From positions 1 to 64,000 of the forward strand of contig JANNPZ010000043.1 in assembly GCA_031400505.1 (NCBI GenBank): 64,000 nt of DNA. Direction: 5' to 3'. Of the stretch, positions 8,845 to 17,480 are shown piece after piece. The notes under the pieces are model-generated. The model did no database searches and was not told the DNA's origin. It saw nothing but the letters and a program-made list of their open reading frames with translations. Both the position numbers and the translations under genes were made by a program. This stretch comes from JAIYDJ01 sp031400505. Lineage in GTDB: Bacteria; Pseudomonadota; Alphaproteobacteria; Rhodobacterales; Rhodobacteraceae. Each line of letters opens with the position of its first letter. The first letter of the stretch is position 1.

Positions 8845-11775
8845 ATGAAGCGGCGCTTCCCCGGTTTCGCAGCCGACGCGCCCGATGTTGCGCAAAGCCT
8901 GCCCGAAGCCGCCGGTCCTGTGCCGGTCCGGGGTGTCGAGCAGCGCCATGCCTTGCTGATCGCCAACGGCGCCTACAGCCAGGCCCCGCTGCGAAATCCG
9001 CGACGCGACACGAGGCTTGTCGGGTCCGCCCTGGTGCAGCTTGGCTTTGCGGTAACGCGGGTGGAGGACGGCGATCTGGCCACCTTGCGCAGCGCGTTGA
9101 CCGAGTTTGTCCAGCGACTTGGCCACAGCGATCCTGACAATATCGCGATCTTCTATTTTGCCGGTCATGGGGTGCAGGTAGACGGGCTGAACTATCTTAT
9201 TCCTGTGCGGGCGGACATTCAGAGCCAAGACGATCTCGAAACGCGGGCTTTGGCGCTGGAAGAAGTCGTGGCGATGTTGGCGGCCTCGCCACGCCAAGCC
9301 AACATTCTGGTGCTGGACGCGTGCCGGGACGGCGGGTTCAGCGCAAAAGTGGCTGGCCGGTCGGCTTTCAGTGGGGGGCTGGCATCCTTGAACCTGCCTC
9401 CGGCCAGAATGCTGGTTGCCTTTTCCACGGCGGCGGGCCGGTCGGCCGATGATGGCACCGCCGCAAACAGCCCCTATGCGACGGCGCTGGTCGAAACCTT
9501 GCCCCGTCTGCTGGAACCTGGGCGCCGGGTGCATGATATCTTTGTTGAAACCGCCGAAAAGGTGCGCGAGGCGACCCGGGGCCGACAGGCCCCTGCGCTT
9601 TTCCTGCAAGGTGGATTGCCTGCGCTGACGCTGGCACCCGAAGACGCGGATCGGCGCAACAGCTACGATCCGCGGGGCCGGGCACGGGCGCGGCGTCTGG
9701 TGCTGACAACCAGCGGTGTGATCTTTGCGGTGCTTGTCGCGGCGTTCGCCGTGCTGGTATGGGCAGCGATGGCCCCGATCGACAAACGGGCGTTGCTGGC
9801 GAATGTCGGTTTGGCCGATCCTCTTGGCGTCGGGCTCTCTTGCGCGACGCCGCAGACTGCGACCGGTCCGGACGATTATGGTCTGTCTCCAGCGGACTGG
9901 TGCCAGTTGATGCCGGACGATCTGTACCAGGTGTCGCTTCGGACCGGCCATCTGGCAGAGGCAGTCGCCAATGGGTTGGCCCGGGGCGATCCCAAGGCAC
10001 ATTTCCTGCGCGCGATTGCGGCTGCGAGCAGCTTTCCAGGCAAGATGGCGGCCCTGGATAGCCACGTCAAAGACGACCTCATATTCGACCTCGACCGGGC
10101 TGCGACAAGCGGCCTTGGCATTGCAGCCGCCTATTGGGAGCAGCTTTTCCGCCAGAACCTGGTGTCGCCCCGCCCCGATCTTTTGCGCGAAGCGGCCGAA
10201 GACGGGCATGCGATCGCGGCCGCCATGGCAGGCCTGATCGCCGTGGAAGGCGGTGATCCTGAAGGCGGAATGGCGACACTCGAAGCCCTGCGCCCTGACG
10301 ATCCGACCGGTCTGGTCGCCTATCTTTTGTCGTTGATCCTTGCAGGAGAGGTCGCAACAGACGCAACGGTTGATCGTCCCAGATCGGCCAGACTTGCGCG
10401 CGAGGCAGCACAAAAGGGCTATCTTCCCGCGATCGACTGGCTGCTCGATTTGCAGGACGCAGAAGAAATCATCCTGGAACAGGCCGAAACCGACGCCATG
10501 ATGCAGCGGCTTCATGCGGCTGGCCGCGAAGAGGGCTATTGGTGGACATTTGACAACCTGATGGCAAGCGGTACCCCCAAGGACGCCGTCTCGGCCATGG
10601 ATCTTTTGCGCGAGATGATGCAGGCCTTTCCCGAAGGTGGCGCGGCATTTAGTTTTGCCGAACTTGCGACGCGTGGCATCGGCGGCCCCGTGACGGCGGG
10701 GGAGCTGTCTCTGGCGCTGGATCAGGCTATCCGCTCTCAACAATGGGGTGCCCGGACGCTGCGAGCAGAGGTGCGGATGGGTCTGGCCAAGGGTGCAGAT
10801 CACAAGCCGTTGCTGCCCATCGACCCCGCCGGCGCATGGGCCGATCTGCAGGCGGCATGGGAGGTCTTGCATGACCCGCGCGCCCTTGTGCCGATGGCGC
10901 GCTATCATCTGCTCGGCGTCGGGGGGGTGCGGGATATTGCAGCGGCAAAGGCCGTCTTGCAGATTGCGCTGGACGACCCGGCCGGGGTGTCCGCGCAGGT
11001 GCGAAACCTGCTTTCATCCGTGGATTTGATGGAGCGCATGACCGCCGACCGTTCGCGCGCAGATATCGTCATTGGCCCGTCACAGGCCCCGGTCACTGTC
11101 GCGATCTATTTTGACCCGGACTGTCGCGGCTGCGCGGGCAGCGGCGACGAAGTCCTTCAAAAGGCATTGGACTGGTTGCAAGCGACCTATTTGCAGCATG
11201 GCTTTGCGAAGCTGGAGTTACGGCCCGTCGTCAAGGAAGATCGCCGGATCCATGCGCTGATGCGCTTTGCCTGCTTTGACCCAGCCACGGAAACGACTGT
11301 GGAACACCTGTTCGCAGCACCACCCGGGACCGCGGAGAAGCAGCAACAGTGCATCGAACCGATCGAGCTGGTCGCGGCGAACAACGCCCGCCTTGCCTTG
11401 TTGACCGCGGCAGTCTTTTCCAATGTTGCAACCATGGCCCCCGCGAACCTGCCGGACGCCGCGCCCGACGCGTCCGCTCTGCCACCCCGCAAGGGTTTGC
11501 CTGTCATGGTGGTGAATGGCTGGGTGGTGTCGTCGCCCAAGCCGGAAATGTTGGAAGCAACAATCTATCGCCTGCTGGCCCCCGCCGAACAGGTCAGGGT
11601 CCGCGATCTGGGGGCGCGAACCTGCCAGGATGCTGCCCGGTCCAGGATGGCGGCAGACCTGATCACCGCGCCCGCTGGTCAAGACCTGCCACCCCGCCTT
11701 GTTCCGCTGCCCAAGCCGGACAAACCCCCGTCTGGGCTGGCCGCGGATCAGGGGGTTCTTTGTGCCGATCCTTGA
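8845..11775 (+). CDS. Caspase-like (C14) protein with membrane segment and C-terminal DsbA-like domain
   Basis: A 976-residue multidomain protein. Residues ~32-265 form a caspase-family peptidase domain (p20): HALLIANGAY at the start, the catalytic His108 in FYFAGHG and Cys160 in LVLDACRDGGF. Residues ~285-309 are a single hydrophobic segment preceded by RARARR, which predicts the caspase domain in the cytoplasm and the rest in the periplasm. Residues ~320-740 are helical and repeat-like (Sel1/TPR-type, inferred). Residues ~745-925 look like a DsbA/thioredoxin_4 domain: APVTVAIYFDPDCRGC with C760-R-G-C763, and a likely cis-proline loop GLPVMVVNG. Sequence shows the motifs; domain names are from family knowledge. 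The gene follows an unknown gene by 2 bp and precedes a secreted protease gene. Confidence 0.85.
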   Translation: MKRRFPGFAADAPDVAQSLPEAAGPVPVRGVEQRHALLIANGAYSQAPLRNPRRDTRLVGSALVQLGFAVTRVEDGDLATLRSALTEFVQRLGHSDPDNIAIFYFAGHGVQVDGLNYLIPVRADIQSQDDLETRALALEEVVAMLAASPRQANILVLDACRDGGFSAKVAGRSAFSGGLASLNLPPARMLVAFSTAAGRSADDGTAANSPYATALVETLPRLLEPGRRVHDIFVETAEKVREATRGRQAPALFLQGGLPALTLAPEDADRRNSYDPRGRARARRLVLTTSGVIFAVLVAAFAVLVWAAMAPIDKRALLANVGLADPLGVGLSCATPQTATGPDDYGLSPADWCQLMPDDLYQVSLRTGHLAEAVANGLARGDPKAHFLRAIAAASSFPGKMAALDSHVKDDLIFDLDRAATSGLGIAAAYWEQLFRQNLVSPRPDLLREAAEDGHAIAAAMAGLIAVEGGDPEGGMATLEALRPDDPTGLVAYLLSLILAGEVATDATVDRPRSARLAREAAQKGYLPAIDWLLDLQDAEEIILEQAETDAMMQRLHAAGREEGYWWTFDNLMASGTPKDAVSAMDLLREMMQAFPEGGAAFSFAELATRGIGGPVTAGELSLALDQAIRSQQWGARTLRAEVRMGLAKGADHKPLLPIDPAGAWADLQAAWEVLHDPRALVPMARYHLLGVGGVRDIAAAKAVLQIALDDPAGVSAQVRNLLSSVDLMERMTADRSRADIVIGPSQAPVTVAIYFDPDCRGCAGSGDEVLQKALDWLQATYLQHGFAKLELRPVVKEDRRIHALMRFACFDPATETTVEHLFAAPPGTAEKQQQCIEPIELVAANNARLALLTAAVFSNVATMAPANLPDAAPDASALPPRKGLPVMVVNGWVVSSPKPEMLEATIYRLLAPAEQVRVRDLGARTCQDAARSRMAADLITAPAGQDLPPRLVPLPKPDKPPSGLAADQGVLCADP

Positions 11776-11920
11776 AGCAACCCGCCCCCCGGGGCGCGTT
11801 CAGCGTCCCTACGCCCAAGCGCGCGCATGTCCGCACACTATCCCACCTGACACCGCGTGTCGCAGTGTCGTGGAACGGGCTGCATCACCGCCGCCCGGCA
11901 CTTTGCAAAAGGAGCACGAG

Positions 11921-13066
11921 ATGAACGCGAAGGAACTTTTCTGCAGCTACCTTGTGGCCACGACGCTTGCTGCCGCTCCGGCATCGGCGCTGACGTGGGA
12001 GGTCATCGACATCAGCCTGTTCAGCGTGCCCCCGGATTTTGGGACCGACCCCCGCTATCCGCGGGTCGATCAGGCACCGCGCGGGATCAAGGTCTACATC
12101 GGTCATGGCGATGTCGAACCGGGTGATGCCGAACGCCTGCTGGACCTTTACACCGGCACCGATGGGGGTGACAGGACGCTGGGTCGCCTGGGCCGCGATG
12201 GCTTTCCTGAGGTCTGGCTTCATTCGCCCGGCGGTGACGCCTTTGCAGGGATGCGCCTTGGCCTGATGATCCGCGAACTGCAACTGGCGACTGTGGTTCC
12301 TGAAGGTGCTTTCTGCGGGTCGGCCTGCACCACCGCGTTTCTGGGCGGAGTCGAGCGCCGGGTGGAGGGGCCTTTTCTGGTGCATGCCGCAAGGCCCACA
12401 TCGCCGGACGCCGAGTTGTATTCCGCAGTCGAGGGCGCGCAGTACTATGCCGCGAGCTACCTTGACTACACACGCTTGATGATCGGCGATGTGACGGTTG
12501 CCGAACAGGCGATTGCCTTTGGCGCAGGAGGTGCCAAAGGAGACGCCTTTCAGCTTGATGATGCGCAGTTGCGCGATTGGGGGGTGATCACGGTCGCCGC
12601 GCGTCGGACGCAAAACTTTGACCCCGACAGCCTGCACACCATCGACTGCTCGGCGGGCACGCCTGCAACGGTCACCGACCTTGTCTGCGGCGACCTGACG
12701 CTGGGGCGCTACGACGCGCGGCTGGTTGCCGCGACCGAAACACTTGCGGCCACGCCGAAAGATCTGTTTGTCCTCGCGCAGCATAGCCAATGGGAAGCCG
12801 TGCGGGATGGATGCGAAACTCGGTTCTCGGGCTATACTCCGCTGCCCTTCCGGATCGACTCTGCGACTGGCCAACTGCTTGCGACGTCTGAAGCCGATGC
12901 CCTGTCCATCGTCACCCAGGCACTTTTGGCACGCAACCGCGGTTCGGGACCATTTGCCGTGCAGGCCTGCCTGCTTGACGTCTATTCCGCGCGGGTCCGG
13001 CAACTCGAGACGCTGATCGCCTTTCGCGACGCCACTGCAGCGGCCCAACTGGTGGGCTGGGAGTAA
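11921..13066 (+). CDS. Secreted ClpP/crotonase-fold protease-like protein (COG3904-like)
   Basis: A 381-residue protein with a signal peptide (first ~23 residues ending APASA) and an AAAAGGAG site before ATG 11921. Residues ~55-165 carry ClpP-like features: a GGD loop (LHSPGGDAFAG), a nucleophile-elbow candidate FCGSAC with Ser134, and FLVHAARP with His155 as candidate base. This pattern fits periplasmic ClpP-fold proteins of the COG3904 type. The C-terminal ~200 residues match no family I know. It lies 145 bp after the caspase-like gene on the same strand and may belong to the same functional unit, since the caspase protein also projects into the periplasm. Catalytic activity is inferred. 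Confidence 0.72.
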   Translation: MNAKELFCSYLVATTLAAAPASALTWEVIDISLFSVPPDFGTDPRYPRVDQAPRGIKVYIGHGDVEPGDAERLLDLYTGTDGGDRTLGRLGRDGFPEVWLHSPGGDAFAGMRLGLMIRELQLATVVPEGAFCGSACTTAFLGGVERRVEGPFLVHAARPTSPDAELYSAVEGAQYYAASYLDYTRLMIGDVTVAEQAIAFGAGGAKGDAFQLDDAQLRDWGVITVAARRTQNFDPDSLHTIDCSAGTPATVTDLVCGDLTLGRYDARLVAATETLAATPKDLFVLAQHSQWEAVRDGCETRFSGYTPLPFRIDSATGQLLATSEADALSIVTQALLARNRGSGPFAVQACLLDVYSARVRQLETLIAFRDATAAAQLVGWE

Positions 13067-13081
13067 CGGAAGATGCGCACC

Positions 13082-13732
13082 TTACAGCGTCTCCCGCAGG
13101 TCCATCCAGATCTGAGCCATGATCGCACCGGGGATAGTGCGGCTGTCGCGGCGTGTCCGGTGGGTCAGCCACCTTGCACCAGTTGCCAGAAGTGCGGCCT
13201 GGGCCCCGGCATTCTGACCGAATTTCGCGCTGCAGGCCCGGCGCATCATCTGCCAGTGTTCAGGCGAGCCTGCTGCAATCTGCGTACCGTCATAGATGAA
13301 ACTTGCGGGCTGGCCGGCAGGTTTGCCGGCCTCGCGGGCCTCTGCCCCCCAAAGCCGGGCGAGACGCAACCTGTCCTTGGGCTCTGCGAACTTCAGGCCC
13401 TGCCAGAAGCCTTCGACACTTGCATAGCGCCGTCCATCCAGATCGAAGGGCGTATGCGCAAGGTTAGAAACTGGCTGAAAACGCGCGTCTATCGCATGGG
13501 TAATGTTCAGCGGCGCACGACAGGCCTCTTCTTGCGGGCCCAACTTTGCCAGCGCAAAGCCGCGATCCGTTGTGCAATGCAGCAAGAAGACATGCCGGTC
13601 GGCAGCCATCAGAAGCGCGCAGATCGCCTGTTCCGCTGTCGTTTCCGCCGCAAGGCCAAGGACGCCATTCTGGAAGCTCAGTTTCAATCGCGTCTCCATC
13701 GGCACTGGATTTTGCAATTCTGACGGCCACAC
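13082..13732 (-). CDS. NADAR-domain-like protein
   Basis: A 216-residue protein. The middle part, FDLDGRRYASVEGFWQGLKF, followed by an Ala-rich helix and a C-terminal RTIPGAIMAQIWMDLRE, resembles the NADAR (YbiA/DUF1768) fold, whose members cleave N-glycosidic bonds in ADP-ribosyl or flavin-pathway intermediates. The first ~85 residues are an additional domain. The start is uncertain: GTG at 13732 or ATG at 13699, neither with a good ribosome binding site. It is convergent with the ClpP-like gene, stops 15 bp apart. NADAR membership is a moderate-confidence call from pattern only. Confidence 0.55.
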   Translation of the reverse strand: MWPSELQNPVPMETRLKLSFQNGVLGLAAETTAEQAICALLMAADRHVFLLHCTTDRGFALAKLGPQEEACRAPLNITHAIDARFQPVSNLAHTPFDLDGRRYASVEGFWQGLKFAEPKDRLRLARLWGAEAREAGKPAGQPASFIYDGTQIAAGSPEHWQMMRRACSAKFGQNAGAQAALLATGARWLTHRTRRDSRTIPGAIMAQIWMDLRETL

Positions 13733-13816
13733 GCACAGGCGCGGCCAGGGTTCAGGCAGGATCAGGGGCGCATGAGTTTTGCGCCCCTGTCAATGCCGCT
13801 CTGCGGCGCTGTGGTG

Positions 13817-14239
13817 TCAGAGCTCCATCAGCAGCGACAAGTTGGCAATAAGGGTCCGGGCAGGTTCCGATCCGAACCCGTACCGTTCCGCAAAAACCGC
13901 AGCGTCAAGTGCACCGAGCGACAGAAGGTTGTTCTTTCCCGCGTCGTCGAGGTCCATCGACTGGCTGACCATCACGATTTTGAACAGCGCACGGGTGTTG
14001 AAATCCGGCGAGAGATGGTCGGGCCACAGAAACTGCAGTTTGCCAGCCACGCCCATCGCATAAAGGATGATCCTGCTTCGCGTCTCATTGTCGGCCTGCA
14101 GAATCTGGGTCACATCGCCGGTTGCCATGATTTCGAACGCCGTCTCACCGTGGTAGGGGGACGGATCGAAAGGTTCTGCATGCACGGACCCCACGTGAAG
14201 CAGGATCGCGAGCGCAAAGGCTGCACATCTGGAAAACAT
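13817..14239 (-). CDS. Small secreted protein, unknown
   Basis: A 140-residue protein with a clear signal peptide (MFSRCAAFALAILLHVGSVHA, cleavage after HA at ~21). The mature part is ~119 residues with segments HGETAFEIMATGDVTQ and SRIILYAMGVAGKLQFLWPD and no cysteines. AAAGGACA lies upstream of ATG 14239, whereas longer in-frame starts would bury the signal peptide. No family recognised; a periplasmic function is the only supported statement. It is transcribed toward the NADAR-like gene, 84 bp away, and could share its promoter. Confidence 0.7.
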   Translation of the reverse strand: MFSRCAAFALAILLHVGSVHAEPFDPSPYHGETAFEIMATGDVTQILQADNETRSRIILYAMGVAGKLQFLWPDHLSPDFNTRALFKIVMVSQSMDLDDAGKNNLLSLGALDAAVFAERYGFGSEPARTLIANLSLLMEL

Positions 14240-14482
14240 CGGATTGTCCTTTCGCTGAGGTTTCACATGCAAAGCTTTACCCACCCTCGGCGCGGGCCAC
14301 GATTGCGCCGGGTTGAGCGGACATGCGCGCCGAAACAGACGCCGGGTGTTGCAGCAAAGCGGTTGCTTTTTCTTGTCAAGTGCCGGTCGCGTCCCTAACC
14401 ATGGTCTGCGATTGCTGGTAGCCTTGGGTGCTTTTCCCAGGCTGCGCGCGGTCGCCAAGAAATGTAGCGAAGGGTTAAAGAC

Positions 14483-14653
14483 ATGGGAGACTGGCCAATC
14501 AAGGTCGCGTTTTTCGCCTACCTTGCTGTCGCATGCTACTTTGGTTGGTCAAGAGATGACCCGCAGAGCATTCCTGTCACGATCCTTCAGGGGCTGTTCT
14601 GGCCGATCACCCTGATCGTGGACTGGGCGCGGCTGGGGTATGTGCCAGCCTGA
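14483..14653 (+). CDS. 56-residue membrane microprotein
   Basis: An ATG at 14483 opens a 56-codon frame ending in TGA at 14653. The product has two hydrophobic stretches, IKVAFFAYLAVACYFGW and PVTILQGLFWPITLIVDW, separated by the polar SRDDPQS, so it should form a small hairpin membrane protein with both ends on the same side. An AAGGGTTAAAG region sits upstream as a weak ribosome binding site. The balance of aromatic residues and the hydrophobic pattern argue for a real gene. No family recognised; it lies between two minus-strand genes and is convergent with the one ending at 14679. Confidence 0.65.
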   Translation: MGDWPIKVAFFAYLAVACYFGWSRDDPQSIPVTILQGLFWPITLIVDWARLGYVPA

Positions 14654-14678
14654 AAGGGATGCGACAGATCGGGGTCGG

Positions 14679-15482
14679 TCATCGCGCCAGACCAAGGGCA
14701 CGTGCGCAGTCTATCCATCCGTACAGCACATCGTCGCGCAGGCCGCGATGGTCACGGCGCGCAAAGGCGGATTCGTGGACCAGCGCCTCGTCCAGCCTGC
14801 GGGTTTCATGCAGTGCCATTTCCAGGGCTTGCGGGTATCGCAATCCGCGCGCCGCAAACAACCGGCGGTCAAAGCCGCGCACAACCGTGACGTTTCCGGC
14901 CTTCACCAAGAACCCGACCGTCGGTTCTGCCACCCTGGCCAGCAATTCGGGCGGCCAGGCAGTTTCCAACCCGTCGTGAAAGGGAAACCCCAGCATTGAC
15001 TGACCTGCTGTACACCAGACAGCCACATCCATCGCAAGACCGGGAAACGCAGAAGACAACCGGCGCAGGTCATTCAAGACCTCCGGCCCGGTCGGATAAT
15101 CCTCGAGTTCGCCGACAAAGGCCACCGATCCGTCCGGGTGGCAAAAACCGCTGCCGTTCATGATCTGATGGTTGCGCAACCACCGCAGGTCAATCGAGCC
15201 CCACCGGCGTCGCCAGATCGTGGGAAGGCGGTCACGCTGGCGATCATCAAGCGTGGCAAGTCGCGCCAGCCGTGCGCCGGAAGGGTAGGCAAAGGCTTCA
15301 TCCAGCGCCATCGAATACTCTTTGCTGCCGCCGCGCTGCCATGTCGGAAACTGATGGTTCCCCCAAAAGAAGCCATCCGTGCGGCGCATGATCTCGAGTG
15401 CCAGGTCCGGTGCAACACTTGGGCCAAGAATGACAATTTCGGCGATCTTGTCAGTCAGAAGGCTGGAAAGTCTGAGAGTCAT
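14679..15482 (-). CDS. Unknown conserved-looking protein
   Basis: A 267-residue soluble protein of no recognised family. Notable segments are FFWGNHQFPTWQRGG, RRRWGSIDLRWLRNHQIMNGSGFCHPDG, TAGQSMLGFPFHDGLETAWPPELLARV and a C-terminal DDVLYGWIDCARALGLAR. The start at 15482 has AGGGGA 8 bases upstream; the in-frame ATG at 15503 would overlap this site. It is monocistronic. Its stop lies 25 bp from that of the 56-residue membrane protein, convergently. The regular amino acid composition and length support a real gene, but no function is proposed. Confidence 0.6.
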   Translation of the reverse strand: MTLRLSSLLTDKIAEIVILGPSVAPDLALEIMRRTDGFFWGNHQFPTWQRGGSKEYSMALDEAFAYPSGARLARLATLDDRQRDRLPTIWRRRWGSIDLRWLRNHQIMNGSGFCHPDGSVAFVGELEDYPTGPEVLNDLRRLSSAFPGLAMDVAVWCTAGQSMLGFPFHDGLETAWPPELLARVAEPTVGFLVKAGNVTVVRGFDRRLFAARGLRYPQALEMALHETRRLDEALVHESAFARRDHRGLRDDVLYGWIDCARALGLAR

Positions 15483-15909
15483 CTCTGTGGTCCCCTTGCC
15501 CATGACCGCTTGCCGGGCCGCCGGGATCCGCCGTTTGTGCCCGCTATCGGTGCCCGCCGTCTGAGCCCTGTGTCTTTACCCGTCGTCAGTGCCGCGAACA
15601 TGACTAAGCGGCGGCGTTACGACAGTGCGTTCCGGCCCTAGAATGCGCCTTGCCAGTCTTTCGTGCAATTGCGTCGGATTGCGATTGGTGGGGCGTGGCG
15701 CCGGACAAGGGCCGCCTCCGCTGTGCGATGACGCCAGGTGACGGCGCCCGTCTGACGGCGCGCATGGCGCCTTTCCCGGGTTTCAATCTGTTGACCGGCA
15801 GTTGATGGCCTGACGCGTTGCCATCGCGGCCGCGTGCCGGGATTGTGCGGCCGGTCTGCGCCGGCTTGTGGCACCAGTACGCTTCAGTAATCGGCTTCTG
15901 GCCCGGACC
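15483..15909. other. Intergenic stretch without a recognisable gene
   Basis: About 430 bp between the unknown minus-strand gene and the DUF4202 gene. Short frames exist on both strands, but none has a ribosome binding site with a plausible protein. It must contain the promoter of the gene starting at 15482. Nothing else was recognised. Confidence 0.6.
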
Positions 15910-16491
15910 CTAGGCGTCTGGCCCCTGATCGCGAAACGCCGCCGCCAGCAGTTGCGGCAGGTCGAATTCGGCCAGCGCACGCGCGCGGCCCCCGGCGGAC
16001 ATCTTGCGCGCGGTCTTGGTCACGATGTCCAGGACGGCAACCGGATCCTTGCCGGCAGCGAAACCAGCGAAATACCAGCGCAGGAAGGTAAAGCAGATCA
16101 CGTCCTCCAGCATCTGCACCTCGGGGTCGCGCTTGAGGCCTTCCTTGCGCAACAACACACCCACGCGGGCGCAATCTTCGGGGGCATATCCGGTCTCGGC
16201 CATGATCCCCGCAACCCGTTCGCCGTGCCGGCGGCCTTGCTCGCGCCGCCAGGCCAGATAGCCTTCTTTGCCCGGCGGGTAGTCTGATCGCGGCAACAGC
16301 CAGCGTTCAACATGCTGACCCCGCGCCGCAATCTGCAGCACCGCCCCGGCCTGGGGCTGCAACCGGGCGAGTTCGGCCGTCATCCGTTCGCCATAGACCA
16401 ATGCTGCGGGTCGACCCGCCTCGTGGTCCGGATCGGCGGCATTGGCCCGATCGATGTCTGCCAGCGCGCGCGTCAGAGAACCGGCCATCAT
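15910..16491 (-). CDS. DUF4202 family protein
   Basis: A 193-residue soluble protein that fits DUF4202: an N-terminal ALADIDRANAADP helix, HVERWLLPRSDYPPGKEGYLAWR, then an Arg-rich helix, and EVQMLEDVICFTFLRWYF. The conserved His and Asp/Glu residues suggest an HD-like helical fold, but no activity is established in what I know of the family. AAGGGGT precedes the ATG-ATG start. The gene is isolated: ~430 bp of empty sequence lies downstream and ~1 kb upstream. Confidence 0.75.
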   Translation of the reverse strand: MMAGSLTRALADIDRANAADPDHEAGRPAALVYGERMTAELARLQPQAGAVLQIAARGQHVERWLLPRSDYPPGKEGYLAWRREQGRRHGERVAGIMAETGYAPEDCARVGVLLRKEGLKRDPEVQMLEDVICFTFLRWYFAGFAAGKDPVAVLDIVTKTARKMSAGGRARALAEFDLPQLLAAAFRDQGPDA

Positions 16492-17480
16492 ACCCCTTGC
16501 CCCAGGCCAACGCCTGATCTTCCCCGGCGACCCTTGATCAGGAACTTGTCATGAAACAGCGCCACTTCGCAAGTTCTCACCGGACAGGGGACAACTCCAT
16601 CAGAAACTTGGCCCCGCGCCTTGCTTATGGACCATGCCACCCCTCCCGAACCGTCTCGCGCGCGCCCGGTGCAAGACTTCTGACACCATCTGTTCGGGTG
16701 CAGCGGCAAGCAAAATGGAACGGCGCGCAAGGCCTGCGTATTCCGGTTTCATGGGGCTTTCCCCTTAGTGTTTTGCACGCTTCTGCGGCCAGAACGAACC
16801 GGGGAACCGAGCCCCAAAGGGGCAGGTAGTGCCGTCCGGTTGGAACTGGCATGGCTTCGCGACCGAAGGAAACATCGGGGTAGCCGTGCTGCAGTCCCGG
16901 AGAGGCCGTTCTGTCGCTGCGATGACAACCAACATGCAAGGCATTGCCACGCAGAAGTCCTTCAGGACCTTGGAGCAAGGTCGGGTCGCCGTCGCATTTG
17001 CGCATGCCGGGACCGCATTCGAACCATTTCTGATCTCAGGGCGCCGGTGTCATCGCTATCGCCTCGGTCAGCAAACTGTCACGGCCAGTGGCAAAACCGG
17101 CAAGATCGACCGGGCGGGTGGCATGCTGCCGGCCTTCGCCTGGACCTGCGTTTTCCAGTGTGGTCCGTCGGAGATGGTCTTGCGGCGGATCACCCATGGA
17201 AGGCGTGGCCATTTGTGATCAGCGGGTTCTGCCGCTTTGATGATCCCGTCGCGATGCACCCAAATGACGCAACAATTTTCCAACCGTGCTTCACGTCATG
17301 GAAAGGGGACATGCACAGCCACCGGACCGGGGGTTGGCCGCCCGGCGTCCTGCTGCATCCGTGCCGGCCCGTCTATTTGCCACCAAACGCCCGGTCAGAC
17401 CGATTGGCGGTGCCCAAAAAGAACGCCTTTGCCGAAGTGCATGGGCCGGCCATAGCGTCTGCGGTATCAGCGAGCCTGCG
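16492..17480. other. Gene-poor 1-kb segment between DUF4202 and cobF
   Basis: Several frames of 60-240 codons occur on both strands, but their products are Arg/Cys/His-rich, have no ribosome binding sites and look like translations of non-coding GC-rich DNA. A 53-codon minus-strand frame (17036-17197) is the least implausible. No transposase or phage remnant was recognised. The stretch may be a decayed gene or an untranslated trailer of the cobalamin operon. Confidence 0.55.

Noticed and set aside
8806..10908. Long open frame on the minus strand opposite the caspase-like gene
   Set aside because: It is a GC-rich shadow: Arg/His/Gln-rich, no domains, fully antisense to a gene with clear motifs.
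16625..17005. 126-codon minus-strand frame in the gene-poor segment
   Set aside because: His/Arg/Cys-rich product without family, ribosome binding site or neighbours.
17083..17092. Minus-strand GCCACTGGCC, resembling the B12 box of a third cobalamin riboswitch
   Set aside because: The downstream GGGAAGG and AGTCAG-AGACC blocks and a pairing P1 stem are absent, and it lies downstream of cobF rather than upstream of a gene.
17036..17197. 53-codon minus-strand frame in the gap next to cobF
   Set aside because: It has a plausible composition but no good ribosome binding site and no recognised family; kept only as a possibility.
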